This document shows positions 7,621 to 17,081 of a stretch of 64,000 nucleotides of DNA, piece after piece (positions within the stretch are counted from its first letter, which is position 1; every line of letters starts with the position of its first letter). Origin of the DNA: an uncultured Lachnospiraceae bacterium (GTDB lineage Bacteria; Bacillota; Clostridia; Lachnospirales; Lachnospiraceae); NCBI GenBank assembly GCA_946631295.1, contig CAMOZY010000002.1, positions 1 to 64,000 of the forward strand. The letters are read 5' to 3'. Both the position numbers and the translations under genes were made by a program. The notes beneath the pieces were generated by a model. That model was not told the DNA's origin. It was given only the letters and a program-made list of their open reading frames with translations, and did not search any database.

Positions 7621-8839
7621 GTCCGAATTGATAAAAGAATACAGAAAGCAGTTTCCTCTTCTTGATGAGGAACTGGCTTATCTGGATAATGCCGCAACTA
7701 CTCAAAAGCCCTCATCCGTGCTTGATGCTGTGAGAAGATACTACGAGAAGGACAATGCGAATCCCTTCCGCGGAGTATATGACCTGAGTGAAAGGGCTAC
7801 GGAAAGCTATGAGAATGCAAGGAAAAAAACCGCAGCATTCATAAATGCCGCAGCGCCTGAAGAGATAATCTTTGTCAGAAATGCAAGCGAAGCACTGAAT
7901 CTTCTTGCATATTCATGGTGTGAGGATAATCTTGCCGAGGGTGATGAAGTTGTTGTTTCGGTTATGGAGCACCATTCCGATTTTCTTCCCTGGAAGTATA
8001 TGGCCGAGAAAAAAGGTGCAAAGCTTGTAAAGTTTGAGCCTGATGAAAACGGCACTGTGACAGATGCTGTGCTGGATAGTTGCCTTTCGGAAAAGACGAA
8101 GATCGTTGCGCTGACACAGGTGTCAAATGTTCTGGGAAGAGTAAACGACATTAAGCATATCGCTGAAAAAGTCCACTTGGCAGGTGCTCTTATAAGCGTG
8201 GACGGAGCCCAGAGCGTTCCTCATATGAAGGTTGATGTGCAGGATCTTGACTGCGATTTTCTTTCTTTTTCGGGACATAAGATGTTCGGGCCTATGGGCA
8301 TCGGAGTGCTCTATGGAAAGATGGAACATCTTGAGAAGATGCGCCCCTTTATGTACGGCGGTGAGATGATCGCCACTGTTCATTGGGACAGGGTCACATA
8401 CGCGGAGGTTCCCCACAAGTTCGAAGCAGGTACCGTAAATGTAGGCGGAGCAGTGGGACTTGCTGCGGCAATCGATTTTATTAATGAAGTCGGATGGGAT
8501 ATAATAGAAACACAGGAAGAAATCCTGACTGCGAGGGCGATGGCCGGCATCAAAAACATTGATAAGGTAAGGATCATCGGATCTCAGAATGAGGCTGATC
8601 ATAAGGGTATAGTCACATTCTGTGTTGAAGATGTTCATCCTCATGACGTTGCCGATATACTCGGAAGGGCAGAAGTGTGCGTAAGAGCAGGACATCACTG
8701 TGCACAGCCGCTCATGGATTTCCTGGGAGTAAAGTCGACCTGCCGTGCAAGCTTTGCTTTCTATAATACTGAAGAAGAGGTGGACAGATTCCTGACAGAA
8801 CTGTCCAAAGTAAGAGGACTCCTCGGATATGGATTTTAA
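7613..8839 (+). CDS. sufS: Cysteine desulfurase SufS
   Basis: 408-residue class V PLP enzyme. N-terminal YLDNAATTQKP motif, HHSDFLPW substrate loop, PLP lysine in SFSGHKMFGPMGIG, and catalytic cysteine in RAGHHCAQPLM. It removes sulfur from L-cysteine as a persulfide and passes it to SufU. It overlaps sufD (8 bases) and sufU (11 bases), so the operon is tightly packed. RGVYDLSERAT near residue 60 is typical of group II desulfurases. Confidence 0.96.
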   Translation: MNKSELIKEYRKQFPLLDEELAYLDNAATTQKPSSVLDAVRRYYEKDNANPFRGVYDLSERATESYENARKKTAAFINAAAPEEIIFVRNASEALNLLAYSWCEDNLAEGDEVVVSVMEHHSDFLPWKYMAEKKGAKLVKFEPDENGTVTDAVLDSCLSEKTKIVALTQVSNVLGRVNDIKHIAEKVHLAGALISVDGAQSVPHMKVDVQDLDCDFLSFSGHKMFGPMGIGVLYGKMEHLEKMRPFMYGGEMIATVHWDRVTYAEVPHKFEAGTVNVGGAVGLAAAIDFINEVGWDIIETQEEILTARAMAGIKNIDKVRIIGSQNEADHKGIVTFCVEDVHPHDVADILGRAEVCVRAGHHCAQPLMDFLGVKSTCRASFAFYNTEEEVDRFLTELSKVRGLLGYGF

Positions 8840-9257
8840 GACATTTTACAATGAAGTGGTAACGGATCATAATATGCATCCGCTGCACAAGCATCCTATT
8901 GATAATCCCGATATTGAGATGGAGGGGGTCAATCCCTCCTGCGGTGATGAGATAACCGTCCAGCTTAAAGTACAGGACGGTATTATTTCCGATGGTTCAT
9001 TCATCGGTGACGGATGTGCGATATCACAGGCATCCGCAGACATCATGATAGACATGGTGATCGGTAAGCCGGTTGAGGAAGCAAGGCATCTTGCTGATCT
9101 TTTTCTCAGGATGATCAAGGGGGAAGCCTCTCCCGAAGAGATCGAGGAACTAGGGGAGGCCGGTGCACTTTCCGATATTTCCCATATGCCCGCGAGAGTA
9201 AAATGCGCGGTCCTTGGATGGCATACCGTTGATGAGATGATCAAGGGGATGAAATAG
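8829..9257 (+). CDS. sufU: SufU, zinc-dependent sulfurtransferase partner of SufS
   Basis: 142-residue IscU-like protein with three conserved cysteines in NPSCGDE, GDGCAISQAS and RVKCAVLGW, and the inserted segment between the second and third typical of SufU rather than IscU. It accepts persulfide sulfur from SufS and hands it to SufBCD. Last gene of the suf set; its stop overlaps the following GTG start by one base, linking Fe-S assembly to the next block in one transcript. Confidence 0.94.
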   Translation: MDFKTFYNEVVTDHNMHPLHKHPIDNPDIEMEGVNPSCGDEITVQLKVQDGIISDGSFIGDGCAISQASADIMIDMVIGKPVEEARHLADLFLRMIKGEASPEEIEELGEAGALSDISHMPARVKCAVLGWHTVDEMIKGMK

Positions 9258-10672
9258 TGATCTCTCTTTACGATGGGCTCAAAAATTATTCGGATCAAGG
9301 GTTCTACCCCTGCCATATGCCGGGGCATAAAAGACATGCCTTCGGATATCTTCCTTTCGACTATTCATCGATAGATTTCACAGAAGTAGAAGGCCTCGAC
9401 GATCTTCACAATCCGTCGGGAATTATACATGAAGCGCAAAAATATGCGGCTGCGCAGCTTGGCGCGGACGAAACATATTTTCTTGTGAACGGAAGCACGG
9501 CCGGAATTCTGGCTGCGGTAAGCGCCTGCACAGATAAGGGAGGAAAACTGATACTCAGCAGAAACTGCCACAGATCTGCGTACAATGCGATGTATCTGAG
9601 GGACCTGTCTCCTGCTTATGTTTTCCCGAAACTATCCGGATCCCCTGCCATAACGGATGTCGTAACTGCTGAAGAAGTAAGACGCGTACTTGATGAAAAT
9701 CCTGATGCTCAGGCCGTTCTGATAGTTTCACCAACCTATGAAGGCAGACTTGCGGATGTTCGTCAGATTGCGGCTGCAGTCCATGAAAAGGGAATACCGC
9801 TTATAGTGGATGAAGCTCATGGCGCACATCTTTCCTTTACCGAAAGAAGCAGAGCCGATGCGATAAGATGCGGAGCAGATATTGCGGTTCAGTCACTGCA
9901 TAAGACGCTTCCGGCACCCACTCAGACCTCTGTCATTTCCGTAAAAGGAGACCTGGTCTGCAGGGAAAAGCTCAGAAGATTCCTGTCAATATACCAGTCA
10001 AGCTCGCCGTCATACCCGCTCATGTCCATGATTGACGGATGCATCCGCTTCATGGCGGAAAAGAGGGAACTTGTTCCCCGTTTTCATGATAATTTCGAAA
10101 ATCTGTTAAAACGCCTTGAAGTATGTGATAAACTAGTCTTCAGGCCTTCTGCATCTGAACTTCACTCTCAGACGGCAGATTACGGCAAACTTCTTATATG
10201 TACCGAAAAAACGGGAATGAGCGGAGTTAAGGCAGCGGCTCTTCTCAGGGAAAAGTATAAGATAGAGACGGAGATGGCATGCCCCGGATTTGTCCTTGCC
10301 ATGTTCACTGTATGTGATGATGAGGAAGGATTTGACAGAGTGGCCAAAGCTCTGATCAGTCTTGATAAGGATCTTCAGGGCGATGAAGCATCCTCAGGAT
10401 TTCTTTTATCCGAAAGGGATCTTCCGATGCCTGCATTAAGAATGAAGCCTTCCGAAGCAATGGATATGCAGGCGGAATATGTTCCTGCAGGTGAATCAGA
10501 AGGAAGGATCTGTTCCGGAATGATAAGTATGTATCCGCCCGGAACGCCGCTGATCGCACCCGGTGAAGAAATCACGGGAAAGCATCTTGACTTTATCGTC
10601 AGATGCATGGATGAAGGTTATAATATAAAAGGTATCGGGAATAAAGGCATTCCCGTTGTGAAAAATGGCTAA
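9257..10672 (+). CDS. PLP-dependent Orn/Lys/Arg decarboxylase family protein
   Basis: 471 residues, fold-type I decarboxylase of the short, wing-less type: N-terminal PCHMPGHK motif, DEAHGAHL PLP-aspartate motif, PLP lysine in SLHKTLPAPTQT and a C-terminal PPGTPLIAPGE segment. It should decarboxylate a basic amino acid (lysine, arginine or ornithine) in polyamine metabolism; which one cannot be told from sequence. GTG start overlapping the sufU stop. The same gene next to a guanylate-kinase-like gene, yaaR and holB is a recurrent Clostridia neighbourhood. Confidence 0.9.
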   Translation: MISLYDGLKNYSDQGFYPCHMPGHKRHAFGYLPFDYSSIDFTEVEGLDDLHNPSGIIHEAQKYAAAQLGADETYFLVNGSTAGILAAVSACTDKGGKLILSRNCHRSAYNAMYLRDLSPAYVFPKLSGSPAITDVVTAEEVRRVLDENPDAQAVLIVSPTYEGRLADVRQIAAAVHEKGIPLIVDEAHGAHLSFTERSRADAIRCGADIAVQSLHKTLPAPTQTSVISVKGDLVCREKLRRFLSIYQSSSPSYPLMSMIDGCIRFMAEKRELVPRFHDNFENLLKRLEVCDKLVFRPSASELHSQTADYGKLLICTEKTGMSGVKAAALLREKYKIETEMACPGFVLAMFTVCDDEEGFDRVAKALISLDKDLQGDEASSGFLLSERDLPMPALRMKPSEAMDMQAEYVPAGESEGRICSGMISMYPPGTPLIAPGEEITGKHLDFIVRCMDEGYNIKGIGNKGIPVVKNG

Positions 10673-11255
10673 GATAATATGTCTGCTCGGCAAAAGCTGC
10701 AGCGGCAAAGACACAATTTATAAAAAGCTTCTGGCAGATCCTTCGCTGGAACTTGTCCCGCTTGTCACCTATACCACACGTCCCAAGAGAACGGGTGAGC
10801 AGGAGGGAAGAGAATATCATTTTACCGATGAAGAGGGATTTAACAGGCTGAAGGAGTCCGGCAAGGTGATCGAGGACAGAACCTACGATACCGTTTACGG
10901 GCTCTGGAGATATTTTACCGTGGACGACGGAACCTTTTCCCCTGACGGAAAAAACGTCATCGCCGCAGCGGGAACAATCCCCGCATTCCTGAAACTCAGG
11001 GATTATTTCGGCAAAGATAATACATGCCCTGTTATGATAGAAACCGACGATGGTATCAGACTTGAAAGGGCAATGCGCAGGGAAAAGAAACAGTCTGTTC
11101 CCAGATATAAGGAGATGTGCCGCAGATTCATCACGGATTCGGAAGATTTTGACGATGATAAGCTTGCGGCAGCAGGCGTCACTGATATCTTCATGAATAA
11201 TGAGGATCTCGATAAATGTATCAGTGAAGTGGCTGAGTATATCAGAGGACTTTAA
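10665..11255 (+). CDS. Guanylate-kinase-like protein
   Basis: 196 residues with an N-terminal P-loop GKSCSGKDT and the guanylate-kinase signature [17 protein letters not shown]. The P-loop departs from the usual GPSGVGK form, and the region after residue 60 is less conserved, so it may be a paralogue rather than the essential Gmk. If active it converts GMP to GDP with ATP. It overlaps the decarboxylase by eight bases and yaaR by one, so it is translated within this operon. Confidence 0.82.
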   Translation: MAKIICLLGKSCSGKDTIYKKLLADPSLELVPLVTYTTRPKRTGEQEGREYHFTDEEGFNRLKESGKVIEDRTYDTVYGLWRYFTVDDGTFSPDGKNVIAAAGTIPAFLKLRDYFGKDNTCPVMIETDDGIRLERAMRREKKQSVPRYKEMCRRFITDSEDFDDDKLAAAGVTDIFMNNEDLDKCISEVAEYIRGL

Positions 11256-11695
11256 TGGATCTTAGAGTAAATCAGGTAGGCCAAACAGCACAGACAGCAG
11301 CACCTCAGCATGTTCAGGAATCTGACGGCAGCTTTAAGTTCATGCTTGCCAGCAATATAGAAGAGGCTGAACTTGCCGGCAGACTTAATGTGCTCATGGA
11401 GCAGATAGATTCCGAGGGCAAAAAGCTTGCAAAGCGCCGGGATGTTAAGGATATGCGTCATTACCGTGCGCTGGTCAAGGACTTTCTGAATGAGATAGTC
11501 ACCCATTCGCACTCTTTTACCAGAGAGAACTTCCTTGACAGGAAAGGAAGACACAGGGTTTACGGTATCATAAGGCTCGTGGACGATAATCTTGATCAGC
11601 TTGCACAGGAGCTGATGAAGGATGAAAAGGATAATCTTGAGATTCTTAATAAGATCGGTGAGATAAAGGGACTTCTCCTTGATATCTTCACCTGA
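11255..11695 (+). CDS. YaaR family protein (DUF327)
   Basis: 146-residue soluble, highly helical protein. The C-terminal two thirds ([14 protein letters not shown], then [18 protein letters not shown] and [16 protein letters not shown]) match the YaaR/DUF327 family, which in Firmicutes lies directly upstream of holB and ricT as it does here. The first 30 residues are a Gln/Ala-rich low-complexity lead. Function unknown. ATG overlaps the previous stop by one base. Confidence 0.85.
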   Translation: MDLRVNQVGQTAQTAAPQHVQESDGSFKFMLASNIEEAELAGRLNVLMEQIDSEGKKLAKRRDVKDMRHYRALVKDFLNEIVTHSHSFTRENFLDRKGRHRVYGIIRLVDDNLDQLAQELMKDEKDNLEILNKIGEIKGLLLDIFT

Positions 11696-11708
11696 TACGG
11701 AGGCGAAA

Positions 11709-12701
11709 ATGCCAAAGCTTAAGGATATTATCGGACAGGATCTGATCAAAAAACAGATAACGGAATCCATCGCAAACGACCGTGTTTCGGGCGGATACAT
11801 CCTTACCGGTGAAAAAGGTGCCGGCAAGGAGTTTATTGCGTCCGTATTTGCGCAGATGCTCGTGTGTGAGGACAATAAAGGCGATGCATGCGGTGAGTGT
11901 CATTCCTGCAAGCAGGCTGAAGCTCATTCACATCCGGATATCAAATATGTTATTCATGAAAAGCCCAATTCGATCAGTGTTGATGAGGTAAGGGAGCAGA
12001 TCTGCAATGATATCTCGCTCAAGCCTTATCAGGCATCACGCAAGATCTATATCGTAGGTGAAGCGGACAAGCTTACACCCCAGGCTCAGAATGCACTTCT
12101 CAAAAGTCTTGAGGAGGCCCCTGATTATGTCGTGATAATGCTTCTTGCATCTAATATCAACATGATGCTTCCGACGGTAAGGTCGAGATGCATTACATGG
12201 GAACTCAAGCCCGTTCCTGAAGAGACTCTCAAGAAATATCTTATGAAGGAACTTGAGGTTCCCGATTACAGAGCGGATGTTGCAATTGCTTTTGCACAGG
12301 GTAATCTTGGCAAGGCACGTGATATGGCTGCAAGTGATGATTTTTCAGCCATGCAGGCTGCAGCACAGTCAGTTGTAAAGAATGCGAGAGAAGATTCGAT
12401 CGCTGACATGATAGCGCTTGTCAGAAGTCTTTCCGAATACAAGGTTGATGCGGGTGAATTCCTTGACATGATCACTGTATGGTACAGGGACGTTCTGCTG
12501 TTCAAGGCAACGGGAGAGACGGATAATCTTGTGTATAAGGATGATCTTTCGATAATAAGAAAGGTAGCGCGCCGCAGCAGTTATGAAGGCATCGAGGAGG
12601 TGCTTGATGCGATAGCCAGAGCCAAGGAAAGGCTCAGGGCAAATGTCACTTTTGAAGTGGCGATGGAGCTGCTTTTTGCAGTGATCCAGGAGAACGGATA
12701 A
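11709..12701 (+). CDS. holB: DNA polymerase III subunit delta prime
   Basis: 330-residue clamp-loader subunit: N-terminal AAA+ domain with GEKGAGKEF P-loop, zinc-binding cluster CGECHSC (with an upstream Cys), the sensor stretch KLTPQAQNALLKSLEEAP typical of delta prime/DnaX proteins, and a helical C-terminal clamp-loader domain. It helps load the beta clamp during replication. I chose ATG 11709, preceded by a GGAGG ribosome-binding site; an in-frame start 30 bases upstream would lie inside the end of yaaR and has no better site. Confidence 0.92.
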   Translation: MPKLKDIIGQDLIKKQITESIANDRVSGGYILTGEKGAGKEFIASVFAQMLVCEDNKGDACGECHSCKQAEAHSHPDIKYVIHEKPNSISVDEVREQICNDISLKPYQASRKIYIVGEADKLTPQAQNALLKSLEEAPDYVVIMLLASNINMMLPTVRSRCITWELKPVPEETLKKYLMKELEVPDYRADVAIAFAQGNLGKARDMAASDDFSAMQAAAQSVVKNAREDSIADMIALVRSLSEYKVDAGEFLDMITVWYRDVLLFKATGETDNLVYKDDLSIIRKVARRSSYEGIEEVLDAIARAKERLRANVTFEVAMELLFAVIQENG

Positions 12702-12732
12702 AAGGGCCGAAGGCCTGTTTTCAGGAGATAAG

Positions 12733-14025
12733 ATGAAGGTTATAGCAGTAAGATTTAAGAGTAACGGGAAGAGTTATTTCTTTGATCCCGGAGATCTGGA
12801 GATTGTAAAGGACGATCATGTGATAGTCGAAACCGTCAAGGGTATCGAGTATGCACAGGCAGTCAGCGATGTCCAGGAAGTGGATGATGCCAGGATTCCC
12901 GCACCCTTACGAAAGATAATGAGAAAAGCGACCGAGGCTGATGACAGACAGGTCGAAGATAATATAGAAAGAGAAAAGAATGCGTACAAGATCGCGCAGG
13001 AGAAGATAGCAGAGCACGGTCTTGACATGAAGCTTACTGATGTGGAGTATGCTTTTGACAACAGTAAGATCATATTCTTTTTTGTTGCCGAACAGAGAGT
13101 GGATTTCAGAGATCTGGTCAAGGATCTTGCCGGAATATTCAGAACGAGAATAGAGCTCAGACAGATAGGCGTAAGAGATGAGGCAAGAAGCCTCGGCGGT
13201 TTTGGTTCATGCGGAAGACCTCTTTGCTGTGCAGAGTTTTTGAGTGATTTTGTTCCCGTATCCATCAAGATGGCAAAGGAACAGAATCTTTCACTCAATC
13301 CCACCAAAATCTCGGGCGTATGCGGAAGACTTATGTGCTGTCTTAAGTATGAAGAGGAAGCATACGAGGAACTTAATTCGACGATGCCTGCGCTAGGTGA
13401 TTATGTCGTTACTTCCGACGGAATGAGGGGCGAGGTTTCGGGAATAAATGTCCTCAGACAGATAGCAAAGGTGCTGGTTGAAGTGGGGGATGACAAGGAA
13501 CTCAGGGATTATCCCGCAACCGATATCACCGTGCTTCGCAGAAAGAAAGGAAAACGCGGAGGCTCGCATATTGAGATTGCTGCCGAGGATTCACCGGAGA
13601 TGATAGCACTCCTTGAAGACGAGGCACGTGAAAGAAGAGCCGAGGCAGAAAAGGGCTCCCGCGATAACGAACGGCCCGAGAAGGGAAAGGAAGGCCGCGG
13701 AGGCGACAGGCAGGGCGGCCAGGAACGTCAGGACCGCGGTGACAGAAAGAACAGACAGGATCGTCAGCAGCGTCAGGGCGGTGAGCGTCAGGATAAGAAT
13801 TCCGATAAGAATCCTGACAGAAATTCCGACAGACCGGACAGAACTCCTCAGAACAGACAGCCGCGTGATAATGAATCCGGCGAAGGCTCCGGCCAGGAAC
13901 AGAAAAAAGGTGACGGCCAGAGGCAGGGTCACAGAAACCACCATCACAGAAACCGCGGAAACGGCAAAGGCCCTAAGAACGAGGGCGGCGGAGATAATGC
14001 ACAAAATGGCGCAGGTCAGTCTTAA
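12733..14025 (+). CDS. ricT: PSP1-domain regulatory protein RicT (YaaT) with a long charged tail
   Basis: 430 residues. Residues 1-280 form the PSP1/RicT core, with the cysteine motifs SCGRPLCCAEFL and CGRLMCCLKYE that bind Fe-S clusters in the RicAFT complex, which affects RNase Y-dependent mRNA maturation in Bacillus subtilis. Residues 290-430 are a low-complexity tail rich in Arg, Asp, Gly, Gln and Asn, with an HHHH run near the end. Such a tail is absent from the Bacillus protein and could be an RNA-binding disordered region. Follows holB by 31 bases; overlaps the methyltransferase start. Confidence 0.9.
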   Translation: MKVIAVRFKSNGKSYFFDPGDLEIVKDDHVIVETVKGIEYAQAVSDVQEVDDARIPAPLRKIMRKATEADDRQVEDNIEREKNAYKIAQEKIAEHGLDMKLTDVEYAFDNSKIIFFFVAEQRVDFRDLVKDLAGIFRTRIELRQIGVRDEARSLGGFGSCGRPLCCAEFLSDFVPVSIKMAKEQNLSLNPTKISGVCGRLMCCLKYEEEAYEELNSTMPALGDYVVTSDGMRGEVSGINVLRQIAKVLVEVGDDKELRDYPATDITVLRRKKGKRGGSHIEIAAEDSPEMIALLEDEARERRAEAEKGSRDNERPEKGKEGRGGDRQGGQERQDRGDRKNRQDRQQRQGGERQDKNSDKNPDRNSDRPDRTPQNRQPRDNESGEGSGQEQKKGDGQRQGHRNHHHRNRGNGKGPKNEGGGDNAQNGAGQS

Positions 14026-14746
14026 GGGAGCAGAGAGAATAGACGATCTCCAGAGAGCGGGACTTAAGATCATCCAGGATCCGGAAAGATTCTGTTTCGG
14101 AATGGATGCAGTACTTCTGACTTATTTTGCACAGGCGCCTGAGGGAACGGAGGTGCTCGATCTGGGTACCGGTACCGGGATCATCCCGATACTTATGTCC
14201 GCTAAGACGAAGGCAGCCCATCTCACCGGTCTTGAGATTCAGGAAGACAGCGCCGAGATGGCATTAAGAAGCGTGCAGATGAATGACCTGGAAGAACGCA
14301 TCACCATTACTTTAGGAGATATCAAAGAGGCAGGACGGTTATTCCCCCGTGCCTCTTTTGATGTTATTACATGCAATCCGCCCTATCTTCAGGGCAGTCA
14401 CGGCATTGTAAATCCTGCTGACTCAAAGGCAATAGCGAGACATGAGATGCTCTGTACGCTTGAGGATGTCATAAGAGAGTCTGAAAAACTCCTTAAGCCG
14501 GGCGGACATTTTTATATGGTCCACAGACCGTTCAGGCTTTCCGAGATCATGTGTACCATGCATGAACATAATCTTGAACCGAAGAGAATGAGACTTGTCT
14601 ACCCGATGATCGACAGAGAGCCGAACATGGTGCTCGTTGAAGGAGTACGTGGCGGAAATATGCGGATCACTGTGGAAAAGCCTATGATCCTCCAGAATGC
14701 GGACGGAAGCTATACCGATGAAGTAAAGGAATTGTACGGATTTTGA
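14006..14746 (+). CDS. tRNA1(Val) (adenine(37)-N6)-methyltransferase family protein
   Basis: 246-residue class I methyltransferase. It opens with the family motif ERIDDLQRAGLKIIQ...RFCFGMDAVLL, has the SAM-binding loop VLDLGTGTGIIPIL and the N6-adenine motif NPPYLQ. Members methylate A37 of a tRNA (TrmN6) or related N6 adenines. ATG 14006 fits family length; ATG 13997 is possible, and neither has an ideally spaced ribosome-binding site. Both starts lie inside the end of ricT. The same frame stays open upstream to 13613, which I treat as an accident of the repetitive ricT tail. Confidence 0.85.
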   Translation: MAQVSLKGAERIDDLQRAGLKIIQDPERFCFGMDAVLLTYFAQAPEGTEVLDLGTGTGIIPILMSAKTKAAHLTGLEIQEDSAEMALRSVQMNDLEERITITLGDIKEAGRLFPRASFDVITCNPPYLQGSHGIVNPADSKAIARHEMLCTLEDVIRESEKLLKPGGHFYMVHRPFRLSEIMCTMHEHNLEPKRMRLVYPMIDREPNMVLVEGVRGGNMRITVEKPMILQNADGSYTDEVKELYGF

Positions 14747-15600
14747 GCGAAGGTATCTTACAATTATGTGCAACACCTATAGGAAACCTCGGGGATATGT
14801 CTCCGAGGATCTTGGAGTGCCTTCAGAATGCGGATATCATCGCAGCTGAAGATACCAGAAACAGTATAAAGCTTCTGAATCATTTCGATATTCATACCCC
14901 GATGACCAGTTACCATGAATTCAATAAGGTGGAAAAGGCCCATACGCTGATCGCTCAGCTCAGAGAGGGGAAGAATGTTGCTCTTATCACCGACGCCGGA
15001 ACTCCGGCTATTTCAGATCCCGGAGAGGTGCTCGTCAGGATGTGCATAGAAGCGGGTATCACCGTGACATCCCTTCCCGGACCGTGTGCCTGTATCACGG
15101 CACTTACCCTTTCGGGACTTGATACCAGAAGATTTGTTTTTGAGGGATTCCTTCCCAGGGAAAAGAAGGACAGGGACAGAGTCCTGAAAAGTCTTGAGAA
15201 TGAGACAAGGACATTCATTCTTTATGAAGCACCCCACCATCTGAAAGGAACTCTTGAAGATCTGTCATCGGCACTTTTCGAGGGCTCGTCAAGGCAGATC
15301 GCTCTTTGCCGGGAACTGACCAAGAAGTTCGAGGAGGTTATCCATACCACCATAGGAGGGGCAATCCTCCGTTACGAAAACGAAGATCCCAGAGGCGAAT
15401 ATGTTCTGGTGATAGAAGGAAGAGACCGGGAATCCATCGATGCAGAACAAAGCGCTAAGTGGGAGAGCATGAGCATCAGTGATCATGTTGCGATGTATGA
15501 GGCTCAGGGAATGGACAGAAAAAGCGCCATGAAGGCTGCAGCGGCGGACAGAGGAGTCAGTAAACGCGACATTTATTCAGCTCTTGAAAAAGAAAAATAA
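14743..15600 (+). CDS. rsmI: 16S rRNA (cytidine(1402)-2'-O)-methyltransferase RsmI
   Basis: 285-residue tetrapyrrole-methylase-fold enzyme. N-terminal CATPIGNLGDMS, then AAEDTRNSIKLL, the SAM-binding DAGTPAISDPG and SLPGPCACITAL, all RsmI signatures. It methylates the ribose of C1402 in the decoding centre. The start is TTG (14743) overlapping the upstream stop by four bases. Last gene of the long block that begins with sufC; no clear terminator follows. Confidence 0.93.
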   Translation: MSEGILQLCATPIGNLGDMSPRILECLQNADIIAAEDTRNSIKLLNHFDIHTPMTSYHEFNKVEKAHTLIAQLREGKNVALITDAGTPAISDPGEVLVRMCIEAGITVTSLPGPCACITALTLSGLDTRRFVFEGFLPREKKDRDRVLKSLENETRTFILYEAPHHLKGTLEDLSSALFEGSSRQIALCRELTKKFEEVIHTTIGGAILRYENEDPRGEYVLVIEGRDRESIDAEQSAKWESMSISDHVAMYEAQGMDRKSAMKAAAADRGVSKRDIYSALEKEK

Positions 15601-15661
15601 AGCCCCGAGGAAGTCGTTTTCATTGCATTTTATCAGTGTTAGTGCTAATCTTTTAAAGGTT

Positions 15662-15691
15662 TTGACTATATAAAGTTATCATTAATTTAAT
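15662..15691 (+). promoter_or_regulatory. Promoter of the OFA carrier gene
   Basis: TTGACT (15662-15667), 18-base spacer, TTTAAT (15686-15691). The start point would be near 15698, leaving a 13-base leader that contains the GTGAGG ribosome-binding site. Confidence 0.55.
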
Positions 15692-15710
15692 CAAAGTGAG
15701 GTTTTTCAAA

Positions 15711-17051
15711 ATGGCAGAATCAAGTTCAAAGCAGGGAGGAAAGCGCGAAAACAAGTGGATCTGCGCTGCTATTCCCGCACTACTTCTCCACTGCAGTATC
15801 GGTACCGTTTACTGCTGGGGTACGTTCTCAAAGGAAATAGGCGTTTATCTTTACGGAGCTGAAAATTATCTTCAGCATTCCGGAGCTATCCAGTGGGCAT
15901 TCTCTTTCGCAATATTCTTCCTCGGAATGTCAGCAGCTTTCCTTGGAGATGTAGTTGAGAAGGATATTCACAGATCTTCACTCATTGCAACCATCTGCTT
16001 TACCGTTGGTATGATCGGAACAGGTGCTGCGATCCTTCTTAAGTCCCTTCCCCTTATCTATCTTTTCTACGGATGCATCATGGGTATCGGACTCGGAACC
16101 GGATATCTCAGCCCCGTTAAGACACTCATGCTCTGGTTCAAGGACCGTAAGGGACTTGCAACAGGACTTGCTGTAGCAGGTTTCGGACTTGCGAAGGCTA
16201 TAGCAACTCCCATAATGCAGAAGCTCCTGAATGCATTTGACAACAACCCTGCATATATGTTCTTCATAATGGGTGCTGTATATTGCGTAATGATGTTCGT
16301 AGGCCACCTTCTTCTCAAGAAGCCTTCCGACTGGGTTGAGGCTCATGGTGATAAGGGCGGAATCAAGGAATTCTTCGCAACACTTGGCAAGAACTTCAAG
16401 CTTTCATTTTCCAACAAGACCTTCATCGGAATCTGGATCATGTTCTATATCAATATCACCTGCGGACTTGCTCTAATTTCACAGGAGAAGGCAATATTCA
16501 ATTCCGTAGGTCTCAGCCTTGCAGTAGCAGCAACACTCGGATCTGTTACAGCTATCGCAAATGCTGCCGGAAGACTCGGATTCTCAGCATGGGCCGATAT
16601 GTTCAAGGATCGTAATACCATCTACAAGATCATCTTCATTCTTTCAATCGTATTTACCGGAGCTGTTGTTCTTACAAAGGGTATCGACAATCAGATCGTT
16701 TTCCTCTGCGTGGCACTCCTTATCATGGTAAATGCAGGTTACGGCGGAGGCTTCTCCAATGTTCCCACACTTCTTTCCGATCACTTTGGAATGAAGAGCA
16801 TCTCAGCTGTCCACGGAATGTGCCTTTCCGCATGGGCTATGGCAGGACTTACCGGCAACCAGCTTGCAACCTACATTGTGCAGCATGTCGGAAAGTTTAA
16901 GGATGTGACTCTTTCTGACGGAACCGTTGTATCGGTCAACACCCTCGGATATCAGACCGTTCTCTATGTAACACTTGGTCTTTATGTTGTGGCTTGTATC
17001 GTATGCTTCACCATGATCCCCAAGAAAAAGAGTGACGCAGAGAAGGCGTGA
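15711..17051 (+). CDS. MFS transporter of the oxalate/formate antiporter (OFA) family
   Basis: 446 residues with 12 predicted membrane helices. The first helix region GTVYCWGTFSKEIG, the MGIGLGTGYLSPVKTLMLWFKDRKGLATG stretch (around residues 125-155) and the C-terminal half resemble OFA-type carriers, which move small monocarboxylates or dicarboxylates; the substrate here is unknown. ATG 15711 is preceded by GAGG at good spacing; a GTG in frame at 15696 overlaps that site and is less likely. It has its own predicted promoter and ends 30 bases before the next small gene. Confidence 0.85.
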   Translation: MAESSSKQGGKRENKWICAAIPALLLHCSIGTVYCWGTFSKEIGVYLYGAENYLQHSGAIQWAFSFAIFFLGMSAAFLGDVVEKDIHRSSLIATICFTVGMIGTGAAILLKSLPLIYLFYGCIMGIGLGTGYLSPVKTLMLWFKDRKGLATGLAVAGFGLAKAIATPIMQKLLNAFDNNPAYMFFIMGAVYCVMMFVGHLLLKKPSDWVEAHGDKGGIKEFFATLGKNFKLSFSNKTFIGIWIMFYINITCGLALISQEKAIFNSVGLSLAVAATLGSVTAIANAAGRLGFSAWADMFKDRNTIYKIIFILSIVFTGAVVLTKGIDNQIVFLCVALLIMVNAGYGGGFSNVPTLLSDHFGMKSISAVHGMCLSAWAMAGLTGNQLATYIVQHVGKFKDVTLSDGTVVSVNTLGYQTVLYVTLGLYVVACIVCFTMIPKKKSDAEKA

Positions 17052-17081
17052 ACTTAGTGATTTTATCATCAGGGAAGTAAA

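Noticed and set aside
13613..14005. N-terminal extension of the TrmN6-like methyltransferase
   Set aside because: The open frame runs inside the repetitive ricT tail, has Arg-rich non-homologous composition, and family members begin near residue 129 of it.
15636..15655. CIRCE-like heat-shock operator near GTGCTAA
   Set aside because: Only one half-site resembles the CIRCE arm; the second arm is missing at the required spacing.
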